DNA from: Phocoena phocoena
Taxonomy: Eukaryota; Chordata; Mammalia; Artiodactyla; Phocoenidae
Assembly: GCF_963924675.1 (NCBI RefSeq)
Contig: NC_089234.1
Span: forward strand, 60,361,153-60,425,152
DNA length: 64,000 bases
Reading direction: 5' to 3'
The position numbers and the translations under genes were made by a program. Below the pieces are notes generated by a model. It was not told the DNA's origin. It saw nothing but the letters and a program-made list of their open reading frames with translations, and searched no databases. Shown piece by piece: positions 1 to 11,739 of this stretch (its first letter is position 1; each line of letters begins with the position of its first letter).

Positions 1-99
1 CGCCGGACAGGGCCGAGGAGTTGGCTTGTTAGTGTGGGCTGAGCTGGAGGCTCTGGGGCACATAACTGCCAAGCTAACTGTTACCACTCTCCTCCCCAG
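1..99 (+). other. Probable last-intron segment of the left-edge gene
   Basis: Positions 75-99 form a pyrimidine-rich tract ending in CAG, a good 3' splice site. I read the bases before it as intron. The upstream exon lies outside the window, so the reading frame entering the next exon is unknown. The assignment depends on the terminal exon that follows. Confidence 0.4.
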
Positions 100-188
100 A
101 CTATGAAATCCCTGGAGAATTTGTGGTGACATGCACTGAGCCAAGGTGACGAACTGTATATTTAAGGAAAGACAAAAAAAGAAAAAAA

Positions 189-194
189 ATTAAA
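189..194 (+). terminator. Possible proximal poly(A) signal (ATTAAA)
   Basis: An ATTAAA hexamer lies in an A-rich run about 90 bases after the inferred last 3' splice site. ATTAAA is the commonest variant of AATAAA. If used, it would give a very short 3' UTR isoform. The downstream sequence is not strongly GT-rich. Confidence 0.2.
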
Positions 195-540
195 ATGGAA
201 TTGGAGGCCGGACGCTGCACAACTGCCCCCTCTCTCACCCAGTAACTGCAGAAAGCTGTTAGGACAGGCAGGAAAACCTGACGTGGGGCTGCTTCCCTTC
301 CTCCCAGGGCTGGCAGAAGCTCAGGCTTCTCGTCGGCTCTCTCCTAGGATACAGAAACCACGACAACGGAAGTGGAATGTAAAACTTGCAGCAAATGTCT
401 GTAGGAAGGGCTGGGGAGGGGGCACCCAACTGCCTTTCTTCCCCCCTCCCAGGAGCTACCACCAGTCACCTCAGTGGAGGTAATCAGAGGTGTGGGCCAA
501 GGATAGAGAGGAGGAGGAAAGAGAACTCTGTAGAATGTAA

Positions 541-625
541 TTTATAGATGCGTGTATATGTATGTATCTATTTATATGTAAATAACACATATAAAGATAT
601 AGAGATATATAGAGATATAGTCTAC
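541..625. repeat. A/T-rich low-complexity tract
   Basis: This is a degenerate TATA/TATG/GATA-like repeat inside the probable 3' UTR. In an mRNA it would be a U/A-rich unstructured segment. I see no clean microsatellite unit. Confidence 0.6.
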
Positions 626-1931
626 TTTTTAAACTATGCAGGGATTTGGTTGTTGAGTTGATTTCTTCCCTGTTTTAGAAAACAAAGCCTGTTTGGGGAA
701 GGCAGCCTTGTCCTTCAAAGGCTAGACATTAGCCGTAGCTGACAGCATGAGGAAAGTTGGGCCACAGCTTTTAACGTTCCCCTCAACCCCAGCCTGTTTT
801 TGACGGCAGCTGTAATCATGATAGCATAAATCTACAGAGAACTTGGAAGGTTGCCAGCTATATGGTTAAACCGGAGGGGAGCAGGCTGCGGGGGAAGAAA
901 GGACTCCTGGGGCCAGGTGCCAGGTCAGTATTGAGTCATGGCAGAGGCCCCAGATGGCCTGTGGGGATGAGACCACCCACCGCAAGTTTGGCCAGCTCAG
1001 GTGGGCGCTTTGTTTTGTCCTGGTGCCCGGGAGCCCCCTGCCCCCACTGCCACTGAGAGCAGCAGTGTTGGAGAGGGGAGCCAGGTTCTGCCTGACCACC
1101 TCCCCGCTTAGTCCCTATGTGAGTTTTGCCTTATAGGTGCCCCAGGGCACAGCCCCATTGTTGCTACTGGTTTTTCCTAAGCCATGTACCAAGGACTCCA
1201 GAAGGCTTTTCCTCCCAGAGTCAACCACGTGGGGCCCAGGACGCTGGGGCAGAAGCCGACTCCTGAAGAAAGTCCATGACCGTGGGCGCCTCTGTCTCTA
1301 CCCTCCGTGGACATGATGCCACCCGGCCTTCTCTTGCACGTTGGATAAAGGATGCACCTGAACCAGAAGGGTTTTCTTATGGTCACCCTCAAATGAGGCT
1401 TTTTCTCCACAGCAGTTGCTGCCAGGGCAAGGGAGGGAGGTTTTATTTATTCCCACAGTTTATACTGGGCCTTTTGGAATGACCGTTTTCCCCAAATTTT
1501 CCTCTGGTGGTGGGTGTGTCATTGAGCCTGCCATCCTCCAAAGCCTTACTACCCCAAGCTGCCAGCCAGGAGGGGATCACTACCCTCCCAGAGCTTCTCT
1601 TGGCTCTTTTTATAAAAGTCCCCCAACAAATAGGATTCTTGCTGGGAAAAGGGGCTTGGTTGAGGAGAAATGTCAAATACGGTTTTTAAACAAGGTCCTG
1701 CCCTGTGATGAAGCGCCCTTCCCTGCCCCCTGCCCAAAGAGATGCTCAGAACTGGATGTGGGTGAGAGCGCCCTGCCCGTGGTGGCCCTGGTGCTCGGCT
1801 CCCACCACCCCAACCCTCTGGTCTCAGTAGATGTCCCTAGACAGGCTGAGCCATGTGCAATAAGAACATAGATCCTAATGGATCCACTGAGAAGCTGTAT
1901 TTCTTGAAATAGAATTCTGAAATTGTATATC

Positions 1932-1941
1932 TATAAATATA
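1932..1941 (+). terminator. Probable distal poly(A) signal of the left-edge gene
   Basis: TATAAA overlaps AATATA, both known weak variants of the poly(A) hexamer. They are followed by A/T-rich sequence and then a GT-rich stretch that could be the downstream element. No canonical AATAAA occurs nearby, so cleavage at about 1950-1960 is inferred. Confidence 0.35.
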
Positions 1942-1959
1942 TGTTTATTATGTGATTGG

Positions 1960-3475
1960 TTGGCCTTGGTGGGTCTGTGTTGAGCAAGGGGGGTTGAGCT
2001 GCGTGGGGAGCAGGGCACAAGCACCTGTTGCTGCTGACTCCAGCCCATACCACCGGGAGTTTTGGTGGCAAGCCTGAATGTCCCCTCGCCCCAGCTGACA
2101 GCCGCTTCAGTCACAAGTGTTGTTCCAGGGCTGACTCCATCCCCGCAAAGGGTAAGAGGCTCAATTAGGCCAGGGCCCTGGGGTCCCTGACGCCAGTCCA
2201 GGGTGGGCAGCCCAGGCCACGATCACAGCCCCTGCCTCCCCTTGGTCCTGCTCCCTCCCTTCCATCCCTCTGATTCCATCAGGCCTGCTGTGAGCCCAGC
2301 AGATTTCCCTTCTCCCCAGCCCGGAGCTCGAGCCCACCCTGGCCCAGAGCAAGGGAAAAGTTCTCCAAGTTTCTTTCCGTCTCTGGCTGCACAGCTTTCC
2401 CAGCCACCCTCCCCCAGAGGGCTGGAGAAGTTCGAAATATGGCAGCCCGAGTAGGGCTTTATGTGAATGGAGCAGCAGATCTGCCCGGGCCTCCCAGAGA
2501 CAGGGCACAGCAGCCCTGACTGGTGGCCCCAGGCCCCTCCTGCTGCCGCTCCAGCCAAAGACAGGCAGGCTGCCCGGTGGTGCCACTGCAGCCCGGGAGC
2601 TCATTGGCTGCCCCCACCCGGGTCACCGCAGCCTGCCCAGCCCCGTCTGCGAGCTGCCACTTGTTGGCTGCACTTGGCAGGGGCGTTGCCAGCCGCCCCC
2701 ATTAACCCACCCGAATCCCCTGCCCTCGGCTGTGTGGCTCCGTGAGCCAAAAAGGGTGGGACAGACGCCGTCGACTGTTTGCTGCAAAAAAGAGCCTTTG
2801 ACAAGCGTCCCCACCCACTGTCAGGTGGCAAAACAAGCGCCTAGTCCATCCAGGCTCCTGGGATCAGCCAGCTTATCTCCTTGTCCCAGGCTGCCCCCAG
2901 GTCTCGAGAAAGGAACTGCTCCAAGGGGCAAGGAACACACACCCCAGCCCGACTGTAACCTCATCCGCGCCCCGAGTTCCCTGGGCAGGGTCACCTGGTT
3001 GTTGAGGGCAGGCGCACAGACAGATTCGGGTAAATAGACTTGACATGGTGTTGGCTCTGGAGCAGCTCAGAATCCTTACCAAAGGTCACACCATGTGATT
3101 TGAGCAAGTCTGCCCATTTCCCAGAGCAGGAAACTGAGGTCTGGGGTAGGGAAGGTGATGCCCAAGGGTCTCCATGAAGCTGTGCATATCTTTGGGGTCT
3201 ATGTGGCAGAGCAATCATTCTGAAAACATTTGCTGTCCTCGAGGGGATCAAACCCACTCGTGCCAAGTAGAGTGGCAGGAGTCCTGAGTTCAGAAGGGTG
3301 GGAAAGGGGGGAAAGACCACACTAAGGAAATAGACTTAATCTGAGGGGCTGGAGCTGGGGCCGGGCTGCCCTTATGAGCCATGCACTCTCTCTCCCGGCA
3401 ATGACAAAGGCGTCCACCCTGCTATGCAGGGCGGCTTCCCTGAGCTGGAGTCACACCTCAGAGGTAGTGTGGTGG
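1960..3475. other. Intergenic, unique sequence
   Basis: I see no gene. The stretch from 2160 to 2760 is GC-rich with scattered CpGs but too sparse for a convincing CpG island. Open frames here are GC-driven shadows on both strands with no recognisable domain. Confidence 0.6.
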
Positions 3476-3539
3476 ATCAGTTGGGTGTCAGTGTGGACCC
3501 CACAGCCCAGCTGCCTCCTGGGCTGATCCACGGACTAGC

Positions 3540-3722
3540 TGGGTGGTCTTGGGTGTGTCCCTCTTAAGCTCCCTTTGTCTCCGTGGCCTCATCTTCAAAA
3601 TGCAAGTAATAAAACCACCTACTTCATTGGGTTATTTTGAGGAGTAAAAGTTATCACATATACAACACTTTAAAAAAAACAGTCCGGTACATAGGAAGCT
3701 CTATTTAAGTGTTGTTATTCAT
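3540..3722 (+). repeat. MIR SINE (ancient)
   Basis: The MIR core is readable in sense order: the 'loss of signal' segment rich in CTC/TTT, then a relic of the 'cctcatct-aaaatg' motif at 3585-3605, then the 'aggagtaaaag' and 'catag-aagctc' segments. It is diverged. Confidence 0.65.
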
Positions 3723-3729
3723 TCTCAGT

Positions 3730-6700
3730 CAAAGATTAACTGAGCACTAACTGGGTGTCAAATCCCACTCCAGACACCGAAACCTCAAAGGCGGCTGAGA
3801 CTCGGGCTGCCCTGGAGGAACTACCGGCCGGGTAAGTGAACCGGCGTTCAGCAGACCCCAGTGGGCAGAGGACTGTGACGGCAACAAACCTGGGAGCATG
3901 GAGGTGCGAGCGGCTCTGGCTGGGGACTCTCGGTAAAGAAACTGGCATCTGTGAAGGAGGTGAGAGTGTGGGCAGAGCCTCGGGTGGGGTGAGTCCTCTG
4001 GCGAGAGGGGACAGTGTGGGCAAAGTCCTGAAGCTGGGTAAGTACAGGAGGGACCGCATTCAGGGAACAATGCGTATGCCAGGTCCCCAATCTATAATTG
4101 TCACCTCACAAGGTACACCCAGTGGCCTTGGGCAGAGAAAGAACTTCACTGGGAATGAATGAACAAGAGACCCTGAGCCTCCCGAATCCTGGCTGTCCCC
4201 TGTCCACTCTGTTCAGCATTCAGCAAGCGTGTCTGAGCCTTTCTTGGTGCTGGGCCCTGCCCTCAGAGACAGCCCTGTAAGGCCAGCCATGCGGGAGGCG
4301 GGCAGGGGAGTGGGGACAGAGGTTGGCAAAGCTGGAGGGCTAGGCCATGGCATTCACACTGTCACCCCTGTCCCCCCTGACCCTCATGGAGGGATGTTTC
4401 ACCAGGAACAGGGCCCAGGCTTCCTGTTACTTCCAATAGCCCCACAGCTGTTTGGGCAGGAAATAAAGGTCCAGGGCCCAGACAGGACAAGGGGTGCAAG
4501 GGGCATCTCGAGGGGCATCTCTAGGACCCCCATGGCCAAACAGCCCTCCCAGAGCCCAGGAGTTGGGGCTTTGCTTGGGAGAAGAGTGGGGAGTCTGACT
4601 GCCACACCCTGTTTACCCCATTCTCCCCTTTCCCTTCATTAATTTAGTCTAAACAAAGTCCCAGGGAGGGCCTGGCTGCCTTCTGTAGCTCTGACTCGGG
4701 CTGGAATTTTCCTTGGGGAGGACGGGGTATACTTCTCCAGTGGAGCTGGTACTCGTAAGGCCAAGAGGTCAGGCTTAGGGCCTTCAGGGACTCTGGTCAG
4801 CACTCCTACTACCTTAACTGGATGGATTGTCGCCATTTTTCTGATGGACACAGTGAAGGGGCCCAAGAGACAGGCACCCAAATAGTGCAGGAGGATGCTG
4901 ACGATCTCTTTACAGATAAGGGAAGTGGAGGCCGGAAGGATGGAGTGAGGTCCTTTTCCTGTCTCCAGGTGACCTGCAGGCCCTCACACCCTGACCTCGC
5001 TGCCTGACGCAGCTCATTCTGCCCGGAGCCTCCCTGTGGCTCCGCCACTGTCCTCTGGGAGGCCTGCCTGTGTTCCCACAGCCTGGGCCTGCCCTGCCCT
5101 CTCACTGAAGGTGCTCGTGCAGTTCTTGGAAGAAGGCTTCACAGCCTGAAGAGGCAAGGGCCTGTCTGGGGCCTGTCCACTTGTTCAGCGCTGCAGTCCT
5201 GGGGCCTGGACACAGTGGGGCCTCCATGAACACTGCTGAGGAAGAAAGGGGCACCCCCCCAGCACTGAGACACCTTTCTGACAGTCACTTGTGGCTGTCC
5301 CTCTGCAGCTTTCTCCACCTCGCATACCCTGCCCAGCGTCACCCTGTAGGTAGCTTTGTAGCCATAAACCCACATGCAGGACCAGGGACACTTCTGCCAA
5401 ACTTGACAGGCTCCAATGAGGACCAGCATCCAGCTGGACGGATAGCATATGTGAACCAGGCTCCTGTGAGATAAGCACTGAGTGAGGCCTCTCCCCTTTC
5501 CCCGCCTTATGGGGGAAGCAGAGTCCTGCTGAAAATGCCCACCACTTCTCCTCTCCCTGAGGGGGGATGGCTGTACCAGGGGCTAGTATGAGAATCATAA
5601 ACAGTGCTCATCCTCGAGGGGACCTCTGACGGCTGTCCGAAGTGTTCCCCACCCCTAATGGGTGGAAGAGGATGTGTTCTCCAGTGCTCAGGCTGGTGTC
5701 AGTTGGCACCACCCACGCCTGGGCACAGACCCAGTTCTGTCCCTGGGCTGCCCCAGTGCTGCCCTGGCCACAGGCCTCAGGGTCACCGCTGGCAGGCTTT
5801 GCTACCTGCTGGTCACCAACCCAGGGCCCCGGGTGCTGAGGATGGCATCCTGGGCCCCGTGTGTCAGACAGCCTCCCACAGTGCCACACGGGTAGCAACT
5901 GTTTCCATGGCGTTCAGGCTGTGAGCCCCAGGCTCACACAGCATGGGGGGGGCGGTTCTTGGGGCCATTTCTCTTGGGACTGCAAGGGGCCTCAGTCTCC
6001 TTCTGGTCCCTTCTCAGCACTGAAGCACTGAGCACAGAGTCCAGAGATCAGGTTTCAAGCCTCAGCTGTAAAGGACATTTGTATCATATTTCATTTGTAT
6101 CATTTAAAAATTTTTGTTACAATTAGCATCATTGCACAGACCTCACCTGTTGAGTCCTTAATGTCAGCCTCTGTCACCTGTGGGACCTATGGGCTGTTAG
6201 CCTGACTGGGGTGGGCTTTGTACAAACAGGGCCTCACCCCGGGGCCCCAGGACTTGAGCCTGGGGTTCACGCATCGGGGCGGGATTCAGGCCGTGGGATG
6301 GAGAGTTGTGTGACCCACATCTGTTTGTATTATTAGCTCAGGAGCTGGCAGGCCGCGGCGGCGGTAACACAATTCGAGGAACTGTTGACTCCGCTCTGGC
6401 CCCTCCCCATGCCTGCTGTCGTGAGAGCCAGAGAAGACAGCGTGAGGACTGCACGTCCCTCCAGGGCACTGCTAATGTCAGCGTTGGCGGGGGCCTCCCC
6501 AGGGGCCTTGGGTGACCCCGGGTCAGCTGCCTGGCCTCTGGCATCCTCCCGTACCCGTTTGTGCAGTCCCAGCTTCTGCGGTCTTGGCGACCCCTCCTCC
6601 TCCTGCCCTCCCTCCTCTCCCCGCCCCTCTCTGACTTCAGCAGGGAAGGTGATGGGTGGAGTGGGGGTAACCCTGCCTGTTCGGTAAGCTGGGAGGAATG

Positions 6701-9650
6701 ACTGCCCCAGACCCCCAGGATGAGGACGAAAGTTTTCCCTCTTTCCTGCCTTCCTCATATATCCCTACCTCCTCTTTCTGTCATTGGTGCCTGCAGGTGC
6801 CAGCATCCCAGGGATAAGCTAGGGAAAGCCTGGGCCTTGGCCAGGTGCCCCAGACTGTGGCTCCAGGGAAGGACCTGGCTTCCTGGCTAGGTGCCCAGCT
6901 CTGCACCCCAGGTAGGGGGATCTTGAGACAGTCTCCCAAGATCTGTGTCCCATGGGATTCTCAGGCCTCTCCTGCAGGCTGCCAGGGGGCACATGAGATG
7001 AGGTCATGGAAGTCCTTCACAAGCCCAGAAGTGCCCCACAAGGTTAGCTGTGGCGTAGGTTTTGGTCCTGTAACTTCCCTGAGACAGGACCAGGGGCCTG
7101 TGGGCCCACTGAACTCTGTAACAAAGGCTGAAACAGACCTCAGTGTCAGCAGGAACCAGGAGTTAGAGAATTTAGTAGACGGTGCCAAGTGCTGGGCTTG
7201 GGGTCTAATTCTGGGCTACCTAGAGAGGGAAACAAGGACACCTTTGCCATCGAGGCACAAATAATAAAAGTGTTAGAAATGGCAGGCACCCCAAAGGAGG
7301 GTCTCATACTGTGTCCCCCTGAGCCCTTGGGCCCCCGGGGGTGCGAGGGTGAAGGTGAGAGGGGGCCAGCAGCCCTGCTCGTGTTTCAGTCACCCACTGA
7401 AAAACAAACGTTTAGTCCAGTTGGACCTTTGATTGGAGAAGAGGTTCTACTACAAAAATAAGTATTGAAAAACCAGAGACCTCATCTAACCCCACAGTTT
7501 CACCAATGAGGAAACTGAGGCCCAGAAAAGAGAAGTGGTTAGCCTCAGGCTGCCCAGCTCAGTTGTGTCAGAGCCGCTGCCTAGGCCACTCACTCCTGGT
7601 CTGTGGAAAAGAGCCAACACCCCGAGGATGACGAGGACAATGGCAAAGCGGGGTCCCCCCATCAAGGTCTGGGCTTCAGCCACATCTCCTTTAATATGAC
7701 CCCTGAGGTGAGGCCTCAGGTCCAGGAGCTGTGTTGACCAGATGCTGATCTGGGCTGGAGAGGAGGGCAAAGGCCCACTTCCCCGACCCGCTGAGAGCTC
7801 TGCGGGCTGTCAGCCCCAGCAAGGCCTCTCCAACTAACCAACTACCCCAGCCCCAACTTTCCAGCCTGCCACCCACTGCCCCAGGCATTCTCTCAGAGTC
7901 CTTACTGCAAGTAGCTGGGGCAGGCAGACAGGTGCCCCTCTCCCTGATTTTACAGTTGACGGAGGCACCTAGTGGTAAGTGGGCCCGGAACCCAAGCCTC
8001 CCCAGTGCCAACCCTGTGCTCTTGTCATTACTTCCTGCTCTTCCCTGTGTCTTTCCCCAGCACCCCTCCTGCCCCAACACCGGCTCTGCTCACCCTTGCC
8101 CTCAGCCCTGTGCTGACTGACCCAACCTTCCCCTCGTTGGCTTTAGCAAGGAGAGGCACCCTGACCAAGGTGCTGCCCGGGTTTCTCAGCCTGTGCAGAG
8201 CTCCCAGCCTTTCGCACAGCCCAGGCCCAGTCCCTCCCCTTGGAGGTGGACTTCTGTTCACCATCCCCTGACTGCAGAGAGGGCTCGGGCCAGGAACTTG
8301 GTCCTCCAGCCATGACTGGGTGGGACTAGGCCAGGACATCCAAACAAGCTCCCAACACCTGCCCTTTCCCCAAGATACCATAACTCAGTGCCAGGGCAAC
8401 CAACAGTCTCGGCTTACCCAGAATTCTCCTGCCTGGCACTGAAAGTCCCAGGAAATTCCTCAGACCTGGGCAAGCTGGGACAACTGGGCACCCTACTCAG
8501 CACACACGTGCCCAGGGTCTTCGTGCCTTCCCCATCCCCTGCTGAGCGGGCTCTTTCTTCATTCCATACCCCTGGTCTCCACTGAGGCTAACGAGTGGGA
8601 CCATGGTCAGTCCACTCAAACTGTCTGGCCCCCTCAGACTGGGCTGGGGCCTAGCACAGACCCAGAGTCTGCTAAGGTGAGCAGAGGGCCCACAACCTGT
8701 TGGAGGTGTCCTGCCCCAGGCCCTGTAAGATAAATAGCGGAGGGAGCCCACGAAAAGCCTGGTGGGATCCTGGGCCTTGATCCCAACCCAGCTTTATCCT
8801 CAGGCTGGGGGGCAGGCCACTCTGGGGTGACCCCAGGTGGGGCAGCCCTAGAGCTGGAGCCAGGCAGGGCCTGCCTGGGGCTCACTGAGGCAGCCTCTAC
8901 CTGTCTAGGCTTGAGGTGAGTCATTTCCTCCCCCAGCTGGTATGAGGCTGGGAGGGGGAGGGAGGGGATGTTATCTAAAAATAGCAGGGCCCAGCCTTAG
9001 ACGTACCCAAAGAGCTTCTCCTGGGGCAGCGGGGAGGAGCTGACACCAGCTGTGGCCCCAGCCAGATGCCTGCACTGGGCCGAGGAGGAAGATGGCCCTG
9101 AGACCCCCGCCCCCCACCCCTTCCCAGGCTCAGCTAGGGCACTGAGGTGTGGAGGAAGCATCTGAAAGGCTGAGACACAAGGAGTGTCAGGATGGAGTAG
9201 GAGCTTGAGGAGAAGAGAGGCCTCAAGCAGACAGGGCCTGGGAAGGGCCGGGGGCTCTGTGACTCGGCAGGCTTGGCCCTGGCTGGGGCCGGCAGAGACA
9301 GCAGCGACTGGATCACCAGCCTGGGTTTCCCTCCACATCATCCCCACAGGACCACGTTCATGCCACACCCCCAACCACACAACAGAGACGCACTCAGAGA
9401 CACACAGACACAGCTGACCCATGTGAGTCACTTCCCTCCTAAGAGGACTCGTCCCTAGCTAAGCGGGACTCAACTTCTCTGGTCAGCAGCATAGACTGAG
9501 GACCCACTGCGTGCTTGAGCCACACCCTGGGAGACAAGGAAGCAATAATCATGACTGTCCCTGGCCTTGGGGACACCTTAAGAGGCCCACTCAGGAAGGG
9601 GCAGGACAACACACAGAGCAGAAACACAACAGGTAGGGAGGGCCCTGTGT
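3730..9650. other. Intergenic, mostly unique with ancient repeat relics
   Basis: I find no gene in these 5.9 kb. Short relics are visible: an L2-like antisense end at 4200-4290, and MIR antisense cores at about 4905-4960, 7490-7570 and 7925-8000, each showing a remnant of the 'gaggaaactgaggc' motif or its neighbours. The rest is GC-moderate unique DNA. Open frames of 80-145 codons occur on both strands but overlap each other, lack domains and often lack an ATG. Confidence 0.55.
8917..8984. promoter_or_regulatory. Candidate enhancer: AP-1, E-box and MEF2 motifs
   Basis: Within 68 bp lie a perfect AP-1 site (TGAGTCA, 8917-8923), an E-box (CAGCTG, 8934-8939) and a perfect MEF2 site (CTAAAAATAG, 8975-8984) overlapped by a GATA-type TTATCT (8971-8976). 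E-box plus MEF2 is the classic pairing of muscle enhancers. This is motif evidence only. Confidence 0.3.
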
Positions 9651-9654
9651 GGTG

Positions 9655-9830
9655 GGACAATCTGGAGTCAGGTTTAAATCCTGGCCCTGCCATTTTCTAG
9701 CCATGTGACCTGAGACAAGTTATTTGACCTCTCCCTGCCTCGGTTTTCTCATCTGTATAATGGATGTCATATAAGGCCTCCGTCACATGTCAAATACAGT
9801 ATTGTCTATAAAGTCCCCCAGCAAACAGAC
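9655..9830 (+). repeat. MIR SINE (ancient)
   Basis: Sense MIR order is clear: 'tggagtcaggtttaaatcctggc', 'ctagccatgtgacct', then a 'ttttctcatctgtataatgg' block at 9743-9763 and a degraded 3' part. Confidence 0.85.
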
Positions 9831-10004
9831 CTCTTTCCATTAAAGCTCATGGCATGAGGGTATCAACTTAATAAAACACTACAGATTTCAGTACACATTT
9901 CTAACCCAAAGACCCAAGATGATAATATTCCAGCTGCGATAGGTTAAGGTGAGGAGCAGTGAGGTAAAAAAACTGCATTTTACAACAATAGCAATGGCCA
10001 CTGT

Positions 10005-10325
10005 TACGAACACTTCATATTTACCTCATCTCTTGTCCTCACAACAGCCACATACAGCAGGCATTACTGTCCCCATTTTATGTGTGGAAAGTGGAGGCCC
10101 AAAGACAGTAAGTAACTTGTTCCATCCACATCATACAGGTAGCAAATGGTAGAGACCAGGTTTGGACCCACTCTTTTTTTTTTTTTTGGCTGTGGCTTGT
10201 GGGATCTTAGTTCCCGACCAGGAAATGAACCCAGGCCCTTGGCAGTGAGAGTGTGGAGTCCTAACCGCTGGACCGCCAGGGAATTCCCTGGACCCACTCT
10301 GAGTCCAAATTTCTTGTGCCTCATG
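10005..10325 (-). repeat. MIR SINE split by a younger SINE
   Basis: An antisense MIR (10005-10174, continuing 10301-10325) shows the 'cctcacaacagcc', 'ccccatttta' and 'aagtaacttgt' motifs in order. It is interrupted by the CHR-type SINE at 10175-10288. Confidence 0.75.
10175..10288 (-). mobile_element. CHR-type tRNA-derived SINE (short copy)
   Basis: The oligo(T) at the left is the A-tail of a minus-strand element, and the right end carries the tRNA-like head. A perfect 12-bp duplication of tggacccactct flanks it (10163-10174 and 10289-10300), as expected for L1-mediated insertion. Confidence 0.9.
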
Positions 10326-11275
10326 GGGTGTAAGTGGGGGTCTGCTATGTCTGGAGTTGGCTGAAGGTACACTGATCTCTGACTTTTGGGGGAGGGGGCC
10401 CTTGGACACTAGCCTAGGGTGACTAGACTATGCCAAGCCTTTGGGGGCTGCCTTCTTCCGTCTTACCTCCCTCACCCTGAGCCCTCACCTAGAAACACAG
10501 AGTGTGCTCTGCCCTCTCTCGGGGTTACCACTTTTACTCCTTACAGTAGCCCAGCGAGGGAAATGCCACGACTCCCACTTGACAGAAAGGGCAGACAGAT
10601 CAAAGGGATCATGAACCTTTGGTGGTCACAGAGCTGGGGGTGGCAGAGTCTAGACCTAGTGCTCTCCCCTCGAACTCCTAGGCTGAGGCTCTGTTCCGGA
10701 ACCCCAGCTGTCTGATGTCGGGGAGGGGCAGGAATTCCTCTGCTCTCCCAGGCTCCTTATACCTTCCCCAAACCATCCCTGTTCCCACTTTCTGTACTGC
10801 ACGTACAACCCAAACCTTGCATCAGTCAGTGGCCCCTGGCTCCAGTAAGAGCCTTTTTGTGTCTGTGGGCTTTCCCCACCCTTGTCTGAGTCATCCTCTG
10901 CTGGTTCCAGGAGACTGGAGAGAGGAGGCCTCTTATCCAGACAGTACATACAGATGGAGAGACTGAGGCAGGAAGTGACTTACTGCAATGAGTCAGGGGC
11001 CAGAGCTGGCAACAGTCCAGGCTGGGAGGCGACAGGTGTAGCTGGCAGGGCCTGAGGTGCCACATACTCAAAAAAGAGTTTTTAATGCAGTGTAGTAGGC
11101 ACAGATATCAAGAGATTTGTGTTGTAGGCCCTGGGTGAGGAGAGGCGGGGTGATATGGCAGAAAAGATGAACATGATACAGGAAAGCAAAAAAAAAAAAA
11201 CCCAGAAGCCCAGTCTTGCCCGTTACAGACTCCCTGAGCTCAGCTGGGGTGTGTAGCTCAGTTTTCTCCTCTATA
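10326..11275. other. Intergenic with possible MIR relic
   Basis: No gene is seen. A weak antisense MIR-like stretch lies at about 10530-10700. The remainder is unique. Confidence 0.5.
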
Positions 11276-11288
11276 AAAATCATCATGG

Positions 11289-11490
11289 GGCTTCCCTGGT
11301 GGCGCAGTGGTTGGGAGTCCGCCTGCCGATGCAGGGGACACGGGTTCGTGCCCCGGTCCGGGAAGATCCCACATGCCGCGGAGCGGCTGGGCCCATGAGC
11401 TGTGGCCGCTGAGCCTGCGCGTCCGGAGCCTGTGCTCCGCAATGGGAGAGGCCACAACACTGAGAGGCCCGCGTACCGCAAAAAAAAAAA
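11289..11490 (+). mobile_element. CHR-2 SINE, near-intact
   Basis: This is a full-length cetacean CHR-2 copy: tRNA-like head beginning ggcttccctggtggcgcag, a B-box-like gggttcgtgccc, the CpG-rich body, and a 12-A tail. A direct duplication (aatcatcatgg, 11278-11288 and 11491-11501) flanks it. Many retained CpGs and low apparent divergence suggest a young copy. Confidence 0.95.
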
Positions 11491-11529
11491 AATCATCATG
11501 GTTATCCTTTATTGGGTGAGTCCTAATGA

Positions 11530-11700
11530 TCGCTGCAGCTTAACACTTTATAGACACTGTCTTATTTAATTCCTACCACAATGCAGTGAGGTTGTACTAT
11601 CATCAGCCCCATTCGACAGATAACTTATCTGAAGCTCAGAGAAGTTAAGCAACTTACCCCAAAACACAGCGCTTGTTCCAGCAAGCATAGGACAACAAAT
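11530..11700 (-). repeat. MIR SINE (ancient)
   Basis: Antisense MIR with 'acactttatagac', 'tatttaattcctac', a 'ccattcgacagat' block and 'agaagttaagcaactta' in order. Confidence 0.8.
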
Positions 11701-11739
11701 CTAGGGGCTGAGTTAGAATAGCTCTCCAAATCCAGTGGG

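Larger units (their letters stand above)
100..1955 (+). other. DNAJB12: Probable terminal exon and 3' UTR, likely DNAJB12
   Basis: The stretch starts right after a strong 3' splice site and runs about 1.85 kb without a recognisable interspersed repeat, which is unusual here and typical of a 3' UTR. All frames close quickly; depending on phase, stops fall at about 104, 129 or 147-149. It ends at an A/T-rich block with variant poly(A) hexamers (TATAAA at 1932-1937, AATATA at 1936-1941), followed by a GT-rich tract at 1950-1985. DNAJB12 encodes an ER-membrane Hsp40 co-chaperone that recruits Hsp70 in membrane-protein quality control. I name it only from synteny: in human it is DDIT4's neighbour with facing 3' ends, which matches the orientation here. 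No J-domain or other coding sequence lies in the window. It could be another gene's 3' end. Confidence 0.45.
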
